Assembly (NCBI GenBank): GCA_964546285.1
Contig: CAZJJK010000003.1
Location: 22,646-86,645, forward strand
Source of the DNA: CAZJJK01 sp964546285
GTDB lineage: Bacteria > Spirochaetota > Spirochaetia > Treponematales > Breznakiellaceae
Direction of reading: 5' to 3'
DNA length: 64,000 nt
This document shows positions 25,601-34,434 of the stretch, piece by piece. The notes beneath the pieces were generated by a model that saw only the letters and a list, made by a program, of their open reading frames with translations, had not been told where the DNA came from and ran no database searches. A program made the position numbers and the translations under genes. Each line of letters starts with the position of its first letter. The stretch's first letter is position 1.

Positions 25601-28008
25601 CCGCGGATGGCCTATACGCTTACCGTGTGACAGCTACCGATCGGGCTGGCAATAGCGCTTATTCCTCTCCTGTATATTTTGAGTTGACGACGGCTGATAC
25701 GCCGGTGATCGTCAATACGGACCGCCGTTCTTTCTCCCCAAACGGCGATGGTCTTCTAGACACTATCCTTGTTACTTCTCAGCTTAAGGTCCTGTCCGGC
25801 ATAGAGTCTTGGCGCTATGAAATAATGGATATCTCTGGTAAAACCGTGCGTTCGGATAGCGGCGAAAACTCCATCCCTCCATCTTATCGCTGGGATGGCA
25901 AAGATGATAAGGGCCGAGTTGTTGAGGATGGGTCTTATTTAGCGCGGATCTATGTACGCTACGATATGGGAAATCAACCCTCCGCTTCCTCCGCCTTGTT
26001 TACTATCGATACAATACCGCCTAGCATAAATTTGGCTATAAATGACCGCGTGTTTTCCCCAAATGTCGATGGAGTCAAGGACATACTTCCCATTGATCGC
26101 AAGACCGAGCGGCCGGAGGATGAATGGACCGCATGGATAGCTAATGTCGTCGGCACGAAACTCAGAACCTGGACCTGGAAAGGAGCCTCTAGTTCGTTTA
26201 CGTGGGACGGCAAGGATAACGCCGGCAATCGGGTGCCGGATGGTGAATATAGTCTGCAAGCGGAGTCACGTGATCCGGCCGGAAACTATATGGGCCGCGT
26301 GATTGAGGGTATAATTGTTGATACGGAAGCGCCGTATTTAGAAGCCTCTATAGCCGACCCCGTATTTTCGCCCAACGCTGACAGCGTTAAGGATACCTTG
26401 CGAGTTGACCAAACTGGCGGCGGCGAGGATGAGTGGTACGGTACTATCGTAAACGCGGCTGGCGCCACCCTGCGTACATGGCGATGGAAGGGCAAGGCCG
26501 CGGCTATAGAGTGGGATGGAAAAGACGACGCGGGTAAGCTCGTTCCCGATGGCGCGTATCGATATAGGGCTAGCTCTATGGATAAGGCTGGCAATTCCGC
26601 GCAGTATACTCTTTCCGGCATTGTGATTGACACTGTCGCGCCTAGGATATACCTAGGCGCGGACAATACGCTGTTCTCGCCCAACGGCGACGGGCGTAAG
26701 GATACGCTTTCCTTCTTGGTTAGGACCGATGGCGACGACGAATGGAAGGCTGCCCTGGTCGATGAGAAGGGGCAAGCCGTTATGAACTATAAATGGAAGG
26801 GAGCGGCGCCTAGTTTTGTGTGGGACGGAAAAGATACGGCCGGCAATGTCGTCTCTGACGGGAGCTACAGCTTTATCGCGACAGCAACGGACGCGGCGGG
26901 CAATAGCGCCCGGGGTGAGCTTTCTGGTTTTATCGTTGATAACCGCATTCCCCGAGTGTATTTGACCGTGTCTTCCCAAGCTATCTCGCCTAATGGTGAT
27001 GGTCGCGATGATGAACTCGCGCTTGGCAGCTTTGTTGGTCTTAAGGACGGGATTGAGGGATGGAAGCTGGAAATCCTTGATGAAGCGGGCGCGCTGAGCC
27101 GCGTCTACCAGAGCGGCCTTTCGGGGGAATACTCCGCCACTGTGGTTCCCACCAGTTTTATCTGGGATGGCCGTGACGCGAAAGGCGCGATAAAGGAAGG
27201 GCTTTATCACGCTAAACTTACCGTGAGTTATATAAAAGGCGATATCGCCAGCGCGCAATCGGGCGCTTTCCTCATCGATATTTCTCCTCCGCTTCTGAGT
27301 TTCTCAACCGTGCCGCCTTATTTCAGTCCGGATAACGATGGAGTGGACGATGAGGTTGTTCTAAATTTGTCAGCCGATGACGCCGTGGATATCGCGGCTT
27401 GGAGCCTGGAGGTCTATGAGCCTCAGCCGCCGTATCAGCTCTTTTATAAGGTGGAGGGGCAGGGCGCGCCCGCTCCAGCTATCGTTTGGGATGGGCGTTC
27501 CAATAATGGCGAATTGGTTCAAGCCGCGACGGATTATGATATTAGTTTCAGCGCTGTCGATATACTTGGAAACGCCAGCGTTATGGAGTCCAGCATCGGC
27601 GTTGATGTTTTTGTGATTCGCGAGGGAGATGTTTTACGGATAAAAGTGCCGTCTATCATCTTCCGCGAAAACGCTTCCGACTTTGATGGCGTGGACCTGG
27701 AAGTGTCCGAAAATAATATAAGGGTGTTACGCCGTATCGCGGAGATACTGAATAAATTTAGCGCCTATAGAATTACGGTGGAAGGTCACGCTAATCCGGT
27801 TACCCGTACGCCAGAAGAAGAAAAACAGGAGTTGCAGCCCTTGAGCGAAAGCCGCGCGAAAGCCGTTGTCGCTCTTTTGGTGGAATACGGCGTTGATCCA
27901 TCACGTTTATCCGCCGTTGGCATGGGCGGAACCAAACCGCTTGTTAAATGGGAAGATCGTGACGATTGGTGGAAGAATCGCAGGGTTGAGTTTATTTTGA
28001 ATAAATGA
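22699..28008 (+). CDS. giant outer-membrane-type protein: Ig/FlgD-like repeats with OmpA C-terminal domain
   Basis: 1769 residues from the ATG at 22699 (GGAGG six nt upstream; the longer frame from 22648 is unsupported). A signal peptide (LCLIISLLLAVSFVFA) is followed by about 300 residues of Gly-rich, beta-barrel-like sequence. Twelve tandem units of about 100-115 residues follow. Each starts with a calcium-loop-like motif of SPNGDGxxD type (about residues 342, 475, 579, 690, 795, 901, 1011, 1118, 1221, 1325, 1428 and 1541) and most carry a FlgD-Ig-like WDGKDDxGxxVxDGxY segment and a DxAGN turn. The C terminus (about 1650-1769) is an OmpA peptidoglycan-binding domain with VEGHANP, LSESRAKAVV and NRRVEFILNK. 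It probably spans from barrel or surface to peptidoglycan; its exact role is unknown. Confidence 0.88.
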   Translation: MYRLSYQFRRLCLIISLLLAVSFVFADPPRGAETVRALYAPALLGGGDFVTARGGSFSDSLNPASTGLEQLVNFDAGYILLPALDGSGFGHAANLGLVLPTRYAVFGGSLHFFSSPHSSYPIGSGGGFKAGASKDLFPTLTVGAAFGADFGSSSDGAFDWRVGLDLGVQGTLGDVGFMRNLRYGAALTGIGSLGWVPRAFTPTAGIAFDLFGESAVSAFSLAVSADLGFPSFSNITGKLGFEAGLGHLVRLRAASGFNLAELIQGTAAWAIPSIGLSVNLALPGKANPDETPRTVDGKVSIDAAARPLYDSVWGFGGGAVVTLGVLDREPPSIAIDYDEPRWISPNSDGKADALTFSLSITDSRYVASWVFQLRDADGSIVRSLRNKERRLENEGVRDLYDRLVDVKSGVEVPESIRWDGAFDSGAIAADGQYSFVIIAVDDNGNRSSSDPLVVHVDNTPPSIEILSPRRGEQNIFSPDGDGNKDQFTIEQKGSAEELWTAVIYDSAGSAVRRFDFIDAAPGRVVWDGRNDSGAIVNDGVYRYEIGSIDRAKNERYASVENIIVDTERPTVSLTIDEAWISPNGDGVKDGVWFGPGAPVSDGLVSWRIDVLDKRQTVRGSLSGGALVPGRVFFDGKTNTGESLAEGSYYGSIAVAYDNGYTAYAKSPSFTVDLTAPRVNVLRPGLDALRTFSPNGDGRKDSFSVVQAGSKEDNWVAYIKDGADRTVRSYSWENAEPPEFQWDGLDDSGQPVADGRYSYEIAARDKAGNAGSADLSGIIVDKSQPTVTLSVAYGYYSPNGDGVFDDLPLLSSAQQPSSSENWTIELIDAVDQTKRSYRGLGAPPERLSFGGQDDKGNALAEASYRAKLTVDYRNGHRAVAYSPYFILDLTPPRATVAVRNAVFSPNRDGNLDSVVFTHEGSQETAWSGEIRSASSSDGKLGELVRGFRLPGVLSGDIEWDGMDDRGRLAADGLYAYRVTATDRAGNSAYSSPVYFELTTADTPVIVNTDRRSFSPNGDGLLDTILVTSQLKVLSGIESWRYEIMDISGKTVRSDSGENSIPPSYRWDGKDDKGRVVEDGSYLARIYVRYDMGNQPSASSALFTIDTIPPSINLAINDRVFSPNVDGVKDILPIDRKTERPEDEWTAWIANVVGTKLRTWTWKGASSSFTWDGKDNAGNRVPDGEYSLQAESRDPAGNYMGRVIEGIIVDTEAPYLEASIADPVFSPNADSVKDTLRVDQTGGGEDEWYGTIVNAAGATLRTWRWKGKAAAIEWDGKDDAGKLVPDGAYRYRASSMDKAGNSAQYTLSGIVIDTVAPRIYLGADNTLFSPNGDGRKDTLSFLVRTDGDDEWKAALVDEKGQAVMNYKWKGAAPSFVWDGKDTAGNVVSDGSYSFIATATDAAGNSARGELSGFIVDNRIPRVYLTVSSQAISPNGDGRDDELALGSFVGLKDGIEGWKLEILDEAGALSRVYQSGLSGEYSATVVPTSFIWDGRDAKGAIKEGLYHAKLTVSYIKGDIASAQSGAFLIDISPPLLSFSTVPPYFSPDNDGVDDEVVLNLSADDAVDIAAWSLEVYEPQPPYQLFYKVEGQGAPAPAIVWDGRSNNGELVQAATDYDISFSAVDILGNASVMESSIGVDVFVIREGDVLRIKVPSIIFRENASDFDGVDLEVSENNIRVLRRIAEILNKFSAYRITVEGHANPVTRTPEEEKQELQPLSESRAKAVVALLVEYGVDPSRLSAVGMGGTKPLVKWEDRDDWWKNRRVEFILNK

Positions 28009-28048
28009 TGCGAGTGAAAGGTTGGCGCTCTTCTCGCGGACCTATGCG

Positions 28049-28816
28049 TTATTTTTTAGCTATAGCGATGAGGGTACGGGCCTTATGATCATACGGCGAA
28101 CCGTCCCATTCGCCGTAAATATCAACGCTTCGAAAACCCGCGTCTATAAGCAAGGCGCGGAGTTCGGAAGCGGAGTATAGACGAATAATAAAGGCGCGTT
28201 CTAAGCGGCGACCGTCCTTCACCAGTATCCAGCGGTTGCGAAGACCCCGCCAGTCATCCACAACCGTGTATTCCGTTAATACCAAGCCGCCAGCGCGCTC
28301 AAACCACTCGCCCTCGGTAAAATCGCGGACAGCCACTTCCTTGCCCTGCGTTTCTATAACAAAAACACCAGCTTGAGTTAACGAAGCGGCGGCGTTTTTC
28401 ACAAAAACGCGGTCGTCAGCCGCTTCCGCGAAATAACCGAAAGAAACATAGAGATTCACGGCTAAATCAAACGAATTTGGTCTAACGAAATCGCGGACAT
28501 CGGCATGGATTAATTCCAGCTCCACTTTTTCAGCGGCGGCGGCTTCTTTCACGGCCCCTAGATAAGTAGCGTTTAGATCAACCCCGCTTACCGCGTACCC
28601 TCGGGCGGCTAACTCAAGGCTGACTCGGCCCACCCCGCAACAAAGGTCTAAGGCTCGGTTTGATCCGCCATCATTTTTCCTGGCTGGTATCCCGCTTAGC
28701 CGCTCCAGCCCAGTGACGATAGCGGGAACCTCCGCCCAACGGGCTTCATCGAACATAATGGGAGCGAAATTCTCCCAAAATACAGCGTCATTGAACCATT
28801 CTTGTTTTCTACCCAT
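28049..28816 (-). CDS. class I SAM-dependent methyltransferase
   Basis: 255 residues. SAM-binding motif I is DLCCGVGRVSLELAARGYAV, followed by GVDLN (acidic residue binding the ribose) and HADVRDF. The substrate cannot be inferred; small-molecule methyltransferases of this type are common. The ATG at 28816 has GAGAGAGG upstream, better than the GTG at 28837. It is convergent with the giant OmpA-type gene and divergent from rarD. Confidence 0.85.
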   Translation of the reverse strand: MGRKQEWFNDAVFWENFAPIMFDEARWAEVPAIVTGLERLSGIPARKNDGGSNRALDLCCGVGRVSLELAARGYAVSGVDLNATYLGAVKEAAAAEKVELELIHADVRDFVRPNSFDLAVNLYVSFGYFAEAADDRVFVKNAAASLTQAGVFVIETQGKEVAVRDFTEGEWFERAGGLVLTEYTVVDDWRGLRNRWILVKDGRRLERAFIIRLYSASELRALLIDAGFRSVDIYGEWDGSPYDHKARTLIAIAKK

Positions 28817-28925
28817 TTTGGCCTCTCTCGCTTCCACAAGCTTATTAATTGATAGTGGATAAGATAGACAAGCTGTCCTTCCTCTTATACGGCTCCACGA
28901 CTAGGCTAGGGACTGGGGTCCAGGG

Positions 28926-28931
28926 TATAGT
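28926..28931 (+). promoter_or_regulatory. -10 box of rarD
   Basis: TATAGT, 5 nt before the ATG at 28937. There is no Shine-Dalgarno and the -35 is weak. Confidence 0.35.
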
Positions 28932-28936
28932 ATGGT

Positions 28937-29845
28937 ATGCCGCTTGTCCATGATTCCGAGGGGGACAATACACTGGATTCCCCTAAAAAAGCCCTGGCCG
29001 CTTCGTTGGCCGCGTATGTCCTTTGGGGGCTTTTACCCCTGTTTTGGAAGGCGCTCTCCGCGGTATCTCCCCTTTTGCTGCTTTCTTCTCGTATCGTTTT
29101 TTCGCTAGTTTTAGTCTGGGGCATTCTGGTAGTTAAGGGAAAGGGCGCTTGGCCTCGGATATTGCGAAACGCCAGGGCAAGAAACGCGCTTTGTGTCTCC
29201 GCCCTCCTAATTGGACTTAATTGGGGCGTTTATATATGGTCGGTTAATACCGGAAGGACGGTTGAGGCTTCACTCGGGTATTATATGAATCCTCTGGTAA
29301 ACGTGTTCTTGGGTCTTCTGTTTTTTAAAGAAAGACTTAAAAGCTTACAGTGGGCGGCTGTCGCGTCAGCCGCTATCGGTGTGCTTTTGATGGCCATTCT
29401 ATCAGGTAAAGCCCCCTGGGTTTCTCTTTTTCTGGCTTTCAGCTTTGCCCTTTATGGGCTCGTAAAAAAGACGGTTCAGTTGGATTCCATGATAGCTCTT
29501 GGCGCGGAAACGCTATTGCTTTTTCCTTTGGCGCTTGGCTTCTTGGTTTTTTCACAAGTTTTTGGGCGGGGCGCCTTTAACTCATCTATCGTGAGAACGA
29601 TTTTGCTGATTTTATCCGGGGCGGTGACCGCTTTGCCCCTGTATTGGTTTGCGGGGGCCGCGAAGCGGCTGCCCCTATCGCTCCTAGGTTTTATTCAACT
29701 AGTCTCGCCAAGCTTACAGTTGGCGCTGGCCGTTTTCGTTTTTAAGGAACCGTTCCCGGTGAATCGGCTTATAGCCTTTGTTTTTATTTGGCTAGCCTTG
29801 ATTCTCTATACTTTGTCTTATGTGAAGCCGAAAAAACGTTTTTAG
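28937..29845 (+). CDS. rarD: RarD-type EamA-family transporter
   Basis: 302 residues, inner-membrane DMT-superfamily permease with about ten transmembrane segments in two EamA halves. The RarD mark is AYVLWGLLPLFWKAL near the N terminus with LSSRIVFSLVLVWG; GLNWGVYIWSVN and TALPLYWFAGAAKRLPLSLL are also typical. The E. coli namesake is linked to chloramphenicol resistance but the natural substrate is unknown. The ATG follows a TATAGT box by 5 nt and lacks a Shine-Dalgarno. Confidence 0.9.
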   Translation: MPLVHDSEGDNTLDSPKKALAASLAAYVLWGLLPLFWKALSAVSPLLLLSSRIVFSLVLVWGILVVKGKGAWPRILRNARARNALCVSALLIGLNWGVYIWSVNTGRTVEASLGYYMNPLVNVFLGLLFFKERLKSLQWAAVASAAIGVLLMAILSGKAPWVSLFLAFSFALYGLVKKTVQLDSMIALGAETLLLFPLALGFLVFSQVFGRGAFNSSIVRTILLILSGAVTALPLYWFAGAAKRLPLSLLGFIQLVSPSLQLALAVFVFKEPFPVNRLIAFVFIWLALILYTLSYVKPKKRF

Positions 29846-30028
29846 AAGCGGTGGTCTTAATCGCGGCAAGCCGTATCAACTGCTGCCAATTCTGTTGAAG
29901 CCATGTATAAAAGGAACTTTTCCTAAAATACTACAATAAAAGGGCGATGTCCCTTTATCCCAATACGGCTGTTATTTGGGAGACAGTGACAGCCTTAGCC
30001 TCTTTTCGCTCGTCTTGAGCTCCCGGCG
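29846..30028. other. intergenic region upstream of the nucleotidyltransferase
   Basis: Holds two small inverted repeats, AAAGGG/CCCTTT (29939-29956) and GGCTGT/ACAGCC (about 29965-29992). Neither is followed by a clear T run. No ORF or known RNA is recognised. Confidence 0.35.
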
Positions 30029-30057
30029 TTGCGGTTTTTTTTTGTAGCTCCTATACT
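30029..30057 (+). promoter_or_regulatory. leaderless promoter before 30064
   Basis: TTGCGG, 17 bp (T-rich), TATACT, then 6 nt to the ATG. There is no Shine-Dalgarno. Confidence 0.6.
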
Positions 30058-30063
30058 GGTTTT

Positions 30064-31218
30064 ATGTTTACCGATGTTATTATCATGGCTGGCGGTTCGG
30101 GAACGCGGCTTTGGCCGGCTAGCAATAAACGTACACCAAAACAGTTTTTGCCAATTAGCTCAGGTGCCAGCTTTTTTGATAGCGCGCTGGAGCGAGCTTA
30201 CGCTATTTTAAACGATGGCGAAACAGGCGCGGAAGCCGGACAATTGCTTATCATCGCGGGGCCAGCTCATTTAAGCCATATCCATCAAGCTTTGTCTAAG
30301 CGCGCCGCTCCTGATCGTGACCGCACCGTGATTATCAGTGAGCCGTTAGCGCGTAATACAGCCCCAGCCTTAGCCTGTGCCTGCGTGTATCTCAGACTAA
30401 GCTTTGGTGAGAAGAGGCGGGCTTTGGTTCTAACCAGTGATCATGTCATCTCGGAACTTGATGAATTTCTTCAAGACGCTGAAGCCGCCGATGAAATAGC
30501 CGCCTCTGGCGCTCTGGCTGTTTTTGGCATAGCGCCAAGCGCTCCCGCGACCGGATTTGGGTATATTGAGGCCGCGGCGTCCGTGCCGTCTATCGCGGCT
30601 CCAGGCCGGGTTTTCTCCGTCGCCGCTTTTCGGGAAAAACCGGATCAACAAAGCGCTGAAGCCTATGTCGCTTCCGGTCGGTACTACTGGAATTCCGGTA
30701 TGTTTGGTTTTAGCGTGGCTATGATGCTGGATGAACTCCGAGAGCATGCTCCGGCGATCTATGCTCCCTTTTCAGCTCTGGAAGCGCCGCCTGTTATTGA
30801 GCGGCGGAAAGGGGAGCCGCGATTAATTAACGTTTGGCCGGGGCTTGAAGCCGCTTACGCCAGCGCCCCCTCGCTTTCTATTGATTACGCCGTGGCCGAA
30901 AAGACCGAGAAGGCGGCCGTGATTTGCGCCGCCTTTCTCTGGCGCGATATAGGCAGTTGGGATGAATATATACGCTATCGGGAAGAGGCGGCGCCAAATC
31001 CATCTTCCGCCGCTGTTTTTCCCATCGATTCCACGTCTTGTTATATCGATTCAGACTTGCCGGTAGCTCTCTGTGGCGTGGAAGACCTCATTGTCGTGGT
31101 TCGGCGTGACTCGGAAAAGGGCGCCGGCGGCGTGTTGATCTGCCGCAAAGGCCGCAGCCAGGACGTTAAGCGGGCGGTTGAAGCGATCAAAAAAGCTGGC
31201 CGGACCGACTTATTATAG
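30064..31218 (+). CDS. manC: mannose-1-phosphate guanylyltransferase
   Basis: 384 residues. It makes GDP-mannose from GTP and mannose 1-phosphate for glycan synthesis. The pyrophosphorylase signature is IIMAGGSGTRLWPASNKRTP with KQFLPI; RNTAPALACACVYL and FREKPD follow, and SGMFGF marks the sugar pocket. It is the short, single-domain form without the isomerase (cupin) half of bifunctional ManC/AlgA. No other mannose gene is adjacent. Leaderless-type start. Confidence 0.9.
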   Translation: MFTDVIIMAGGSGTRLWPASNKRTPKQFLPISSGASFFDSALERAYAILNDGETGAEAGQLLIIAGPAHLSHIHQALSKRAAPDRDRTVIISEPLARNTAPALACACVYLRLSFGEKRRALVLTSDHVISELDEFLQDAEAADEIAASGALAVFGIAPSAPATGFGYIEAAASVPSIAAPGRVFSVAAFREKPDQQSAEAYVASGRYYWNSGMFGFSVAMMLDELREHAPAIYAPFSALEAPPVIERRKGEPRLINVWPGLEAAYASAPSLSIDYAVAEKTEKAAVICAAFLWRDIGSWDEYIRYREEAAPNPSSAAVFPIDSTSCYIDSDLPVALCGVEDLIVVVRRDSEKGAGGVLICRKGRSQDVKRAVEAIKKAGRTDLL

Positions 31219-31334
31219 CTAGTGTAAATCTTTAAAGCCTGTTCCCATAACGCGCTGAAGGCGTTACAATAAGGCTTGGAAAAGCTAGCGGCGCCAGTCC
31301 GCGTTCCAGATATATCATTTCCAGGGAGTTTTTG

Positions 31335-32669
31335 ATGGTAATACTAACACTCAACTGCGGTTCGTCGTCCGCGAAATACCAAGTGTATGATTGGGAAGCT
31401 CAGGATGTTCTAGCTGTCGGTATTGTGGAGCGGGTTACTCAGGGGGGATCCTTTATTATCCATAAAGCGAAGGGGCAGGAATGGACGGTTCAGCACGATT
31501 GCCCTAACCATACTGACGCGGTTAATCTTATCATGAAGATGATCACCGATCCGGATCGCGGCGTTATTACCGACATGTCAACCATTAAGGCGGTGGGGCA
31601 TCGGATTGTTCATGGCGGTTCTAAGTTTACTAAATCCGTTATCGTGACCGATGAAGTCATGGAGACTTTTAAGGAAGTGCAGGATCTGGCCCCGCTTCAT
31701 AATCCAGCCAATATCATGGGCGTTAACGCCGCTAAAAAAGTTTTACCTGGGGTTCCTCATTGCGCCATTATGGATACGGCTTGGCATCAAACTATGCCCG
31801 CGTCCAGCTATCTATACGCTCTGCCCTATGAGTGGTATGAAAAATACGCTGTCCGGCGTTATGGCTTTCATGGAACTTCCTTTTTATATACATCAAAACG
31901 CGCCGCCGTTCTTTTAGGGAAAAAACCTAATGAGACTAATCTCATAATAGCCCATATCGGTAACGGTTCATCCATTAATGCCGTCAAGAATGGGGTTTCT
32001 TACGACACATCGATGGGGCTTTCTCCCCTGGAAGGGCTCGTTATGGGTACGCGTTCCGGCGATGTCGATCCGGCCGTTCCCTTTTATATGATGCGGGCCG
32101 CTGGACTCAGCGCCGCTGAAGCGGAGTCCGCCCTTAATAAAAAATCCGGCTTGCTTGGGATTACCGGCAATTTAACCGATCGCCGTGATATCCAAAAGGC
32201 GGTAGAAAAGGGCGATAAGCGGGCTGAATTCGCGCAGGATGTGGAAGCATATAGGGTAAGAAAGTATATCGGTGCTTATTATGCCGCCTTAGGTCGGGTT
32301 GACGCGCTGGTCTTCACCGCCGGCGTCGGCGAAATGGCTCCTTTTATGCGACGAAAAATGCTGGAAGGTTTACAGGGTCTTGGAATAGTCTATGATCCTG
32401 ATAAGAATCAGGCCGCCAAGACCAGGAACGCTGAAACAGCTATTCACGCGCCCTCATCCAAAATACCTATTTTTATTATTCCTACCGATGAGGAACTGGT
32501 TATGACCGAGGACGCTTACGCGTTAATGTCCGGCACCTATGACCTTCATACTAAATTCATATATGGTTTTCAAAAGCCGGACTATCGCAATAAAAGCCGT
32601 GAAGAGGGCTTAAAGCTGGATATACAAAAAAATCCGGCGTTGGCTTCCTTAGTCGTTCGGCCTAAATAG
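31335..32669 (+). CDS. ackA: acetate kinase
   Basis: 444 residues. It makes ATP and acetate from acetyl phosphate, the final energy step of acetate-forming fermentation. The N-terminal ASKHA signature is [17 protein letters not shown]. Further marks are [42 protein letters not shown] and FTAGVGE. It is about 45 residues longer than typical enzymes, mainly at the C terminus. I use the ATG at 31335 with GGGAG upstream, not the TTG one codon earlier. A kinase of the PfkB family follows after 4 nt. No pta is in the window. Confidence 0.96.
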   Translation: MVILTLNCGSSSAKYQVYDWEAQDVLAVGIVERVTQGGSFIIHKAKGQEWTVQHDCPNHTDAVNLIMKMITDPDRGVITDMSTIKAVGHRIVHGGSKFTKSVIVTDEVMETFKEVQDLAPLHNPANIMGVNAAKKVLPGVPHCAIMDTAWHQTMPASSYLYALPYEWYEKYAVRRYGFHGTSFLYTSKRAAVLLGKKPNETNLIIAHIGNGSSINAVKNGVSYDTSMGLSPLEGLVMGTRSGDVDPAVPFYMMRAAGLSAAEAESALNKKSGLLGITGNLTDRRDIQKAVEKGDKRAEFAQDVEAYRVRKYIGAYYAALGRVDALVFTAGVGEMAPFMRRKMLEGLQGLGIVYDPDKNQAAKTRNAETAIHAPSSKIPIFIIPTDEELVMTEDAYALMSGTYDLHTKFIYGFQKPDYRNKSREEGLKLDIQKNPALASLVVRPK

Positions 32670-32673
32670 AACA

Positions 32674-33708
32674 ATGACAGTAGAGCATACACCTGAACTG
32701 CTTGGAATAGGCAACGCCTTAGTTGATGTCGTAGCCGTTCTTGAAGAGGAAAGCGCCCCCCTCCTGGGTTTGCATCCCAATCGCTCAGTCCATGTGACGT
32801 ATGAACGGCTTTCGGAAATTCTCATCGCCTTAGACCAGGCGGCGATAGGCGCGGGAGGCGGGGCGGCGACTGTGGCAAAGATAGCCTCCCTGCTCGGTTT
32901 GCGGACAGCCTTTGCCGGATGTATCGGCGGAGGAGCCTTAGGTCATTGCGACCGTTTTGGCGAAATATTCCGTGAAGAGTTGGAGGACGCCGGTGTTCAG
33001 GTTTTATTGTCTGTGGGGAAGGAGCCGACCGGCGCTTGCGCTATTTTGCGTATGCCTGGCGGTTTATCGGCTATAGCGGCTTGCCCCTCAGCCGCGCTGG
33101 GCTTAACGGCGTCGGACCTTCCCTTTGATATGATCCGAAGCGCGAAGATCGTAATGTTGGATGGGTTTATATTGGACAGGAAAGAACTGGTCCAAGAAGC
33201 GGTCCGTGTCGCCGCGGAATCTGGAACCGTGACCGCGCTTGACGTCGCTTCGCCCTCTATCGTTTCCGAAAACGCCGCCTTTATCGCCGATTTAGCGATC
33301 CATTATCCCCTAATTTTGTTTTTCAATGAGGCGGAAGCGCAAGCGTATTGCGGAGCCTTAGGTTCTTCTTCGGATGATGCGGAAGACGGGGGTGACGCGT
33401 TTAAAGTGATAGCGGCTCAATGCGCTGATGGCCCCTTTCCTGTCGCTGTCGTTAAAAGAGGCCCAAAAGGGGTATTGGTTTTCGCCGCTGGCGAGCGCTA
33501 TGGCAATGCCTCGCGCGCGATTACCCCTTGCGACGAAACGGGAGCCGGCGACGCTTTCGCCGCTGGTTTTTTATCGGCCTGGCTGCGCGGTAAAGACCTA
33601 AGCGCCTGCGCCGAACTAGGGAACCGCATAGCGCGAGCTATTATAAAGATTCCCGGAACAAGGCTGGATGCCGAAAAAACAAGACGTCTTGGACGTGGTT
33701 TGTTATAG
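32674..33708 (+). CDS. PfkB-family carbohydrate/nucleoside kinase
   Basis: 344 residues. The ribokinase-like fold is shown by ELLGIGNALVDVVAVL at the N terminus, a Gly pair in IGAGGGAATVAKIASLLG, and the anion-hole and catalytic Asp in ETGAGDAFAAGFLSAWLRG. The overall pattern resembles adenosine kinase and sugar kinases of spirochaetes and bacteroidetes; the substrate is not determined. It starts 4 nt after ackA without a good Shine-Dalgarno, so it is likely translated by coupling. Confidence 0.88.
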   Translation: MTVEHTPELLGIGNALVDVVAVLEEESAPLLGLHPNRSVHVTYERLSEILIALDQAAIGAGGGAATVAKIASLLGLRTAFAGCIGGGALGHCDRFGEIFREELEDAGVQVLLSVGKEPTGACAILRMPGGLSAIAACPSAALGLTASDLPFDMIRSAKIVMLDGFILDRKELVQEAVRVAAESGTVTALDVASPSIVSENAAFIADLAIHYPLILFFNEAEAQAYCGALGSSSDDAEDGGDAFKVIAAQCADGPFPVAVVKRGPKGVLVFAAGERYGNASRAITPCDETGAGDAFAAGFLSAWLRGKDLSACAELGNRIARAIIKIPGTRLDAEKTRRLGRGLL

Positions 33709-33741
33709 AGCTCTTATTAAGATAACGAGAGGCCCCTTAGC

Positions 33742-34293
33742 TTAGCGCTTTGGCATATACACCGCTTTCGCCAGTTTTTCGGCGGCCGCTTCCCCGTAAA
33801 GCGCCGTGACCAAGCTTAGGGCCCATTCCCCCGCCGCGCCGGCGGCTTGGCCTGTTATTAACGTGCCGTCCGTAACGACGCGTTCCGCTGACCAGGTTTC
33901 AGCGTCAATTTCCCTTTCCATGCCTGGAAAACAGGTGAAACGTTTTTGTTTGAGTAAACCAAGCGGCGCTAACACCCGTACCGGCGCGGCGCAGATGGCC
34001 GCGATATAGGCGCCATTTTTAGCGGCTTTCAGTATAAGCCTATGGCAATCAGGGTCAGCGGCTATATTATCCGCGCCAGGCAAACCGCCGGGAATGACCA
34101 CAGCGTCCCACGTAGCATCGCAATCGCGCAGCATCGCATCGCAGTGTATCGTCAAACCGTGAGAACCGCGAAGCTGAAGCCCCGATAGTCCGGCGACAGT
34201 CACGTCCGCTCCGGCGCGGCGGAGGTAATCAATAGGGGTTACGGCTTCAAGCTCCTCAAAGCCCTCGGCTATAAGAACAACAAGTTTTTTCAT
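33742..34293 (-). CDS. DJ-1/PfpI-family protein
   Basis: 183 residues from the ATG at 34293, which has AGAGGAG upstream; the longer frame to 34368 lacks a site. The DJ-1 nucleophile elbow is AAICAAPVRVLAPLGLL with the reactive Cys, and the partner Glu lies in IAEGFEELEAVTP. VVIPGGLPGADN is conserved too. This subgroup includes DJ-1, YajL and ThiJ-like proteins implicated in oxidative or carbonyl stress; the exact activity is not known. It is divergent from the response-regulator operon. Confidence 0.9.
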   Translation of the reverse strand: MKKLVVLIAEGFEELEAVTPIDYLRRAGADVTVAGLSGLQLRGSHGLTIHCDAMLRDCDATWDAVVIPGGLPGADNIAADPDCHRLILKAAKNGAYIAAICAAPVRVLAPLGLLKQKRFTCFPGMEREIDAETWSAERVVTDGTLITGQAAGAAGEWALSLVTALYGEAAAEKLAKAVYMPKR

Positions 34294-34389
34294 ACAAAGC
34301 TCCTCTTTATTAACGGCGCTCGCGCCGCTCAACAAATTTGGCTCTAAGAACAGCGAAAGGTGAAACACCTAGTAATTGAGCGCGATAGC

Positions 34390-34419
34390 TTGATTAGTAT
34401 CATGTTCTTTCCCTACAAT
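34390..34419 (+). promoter_or_regulatory. promoter of the signalling operon
   Basis: TTGATT, 18 bp, TACAAT, followed by the GGAGGGG ribosome site before the ATG at 34435. Just upstream, AGGTG-AAA-CACCT (34360-34372) is a small inverted repeat that could be an operator. Confidence 0.45.
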
Positions 34420-34434
34420 ATAGACGGAGGGGCC

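Noticed and set aside
31219..31240. TAGTGT followed by CTTTAAAGC after the nucleotidyltransferase gene
   Set aside because: Only the first six bases match the element ends; the AAGCTT core is absent.
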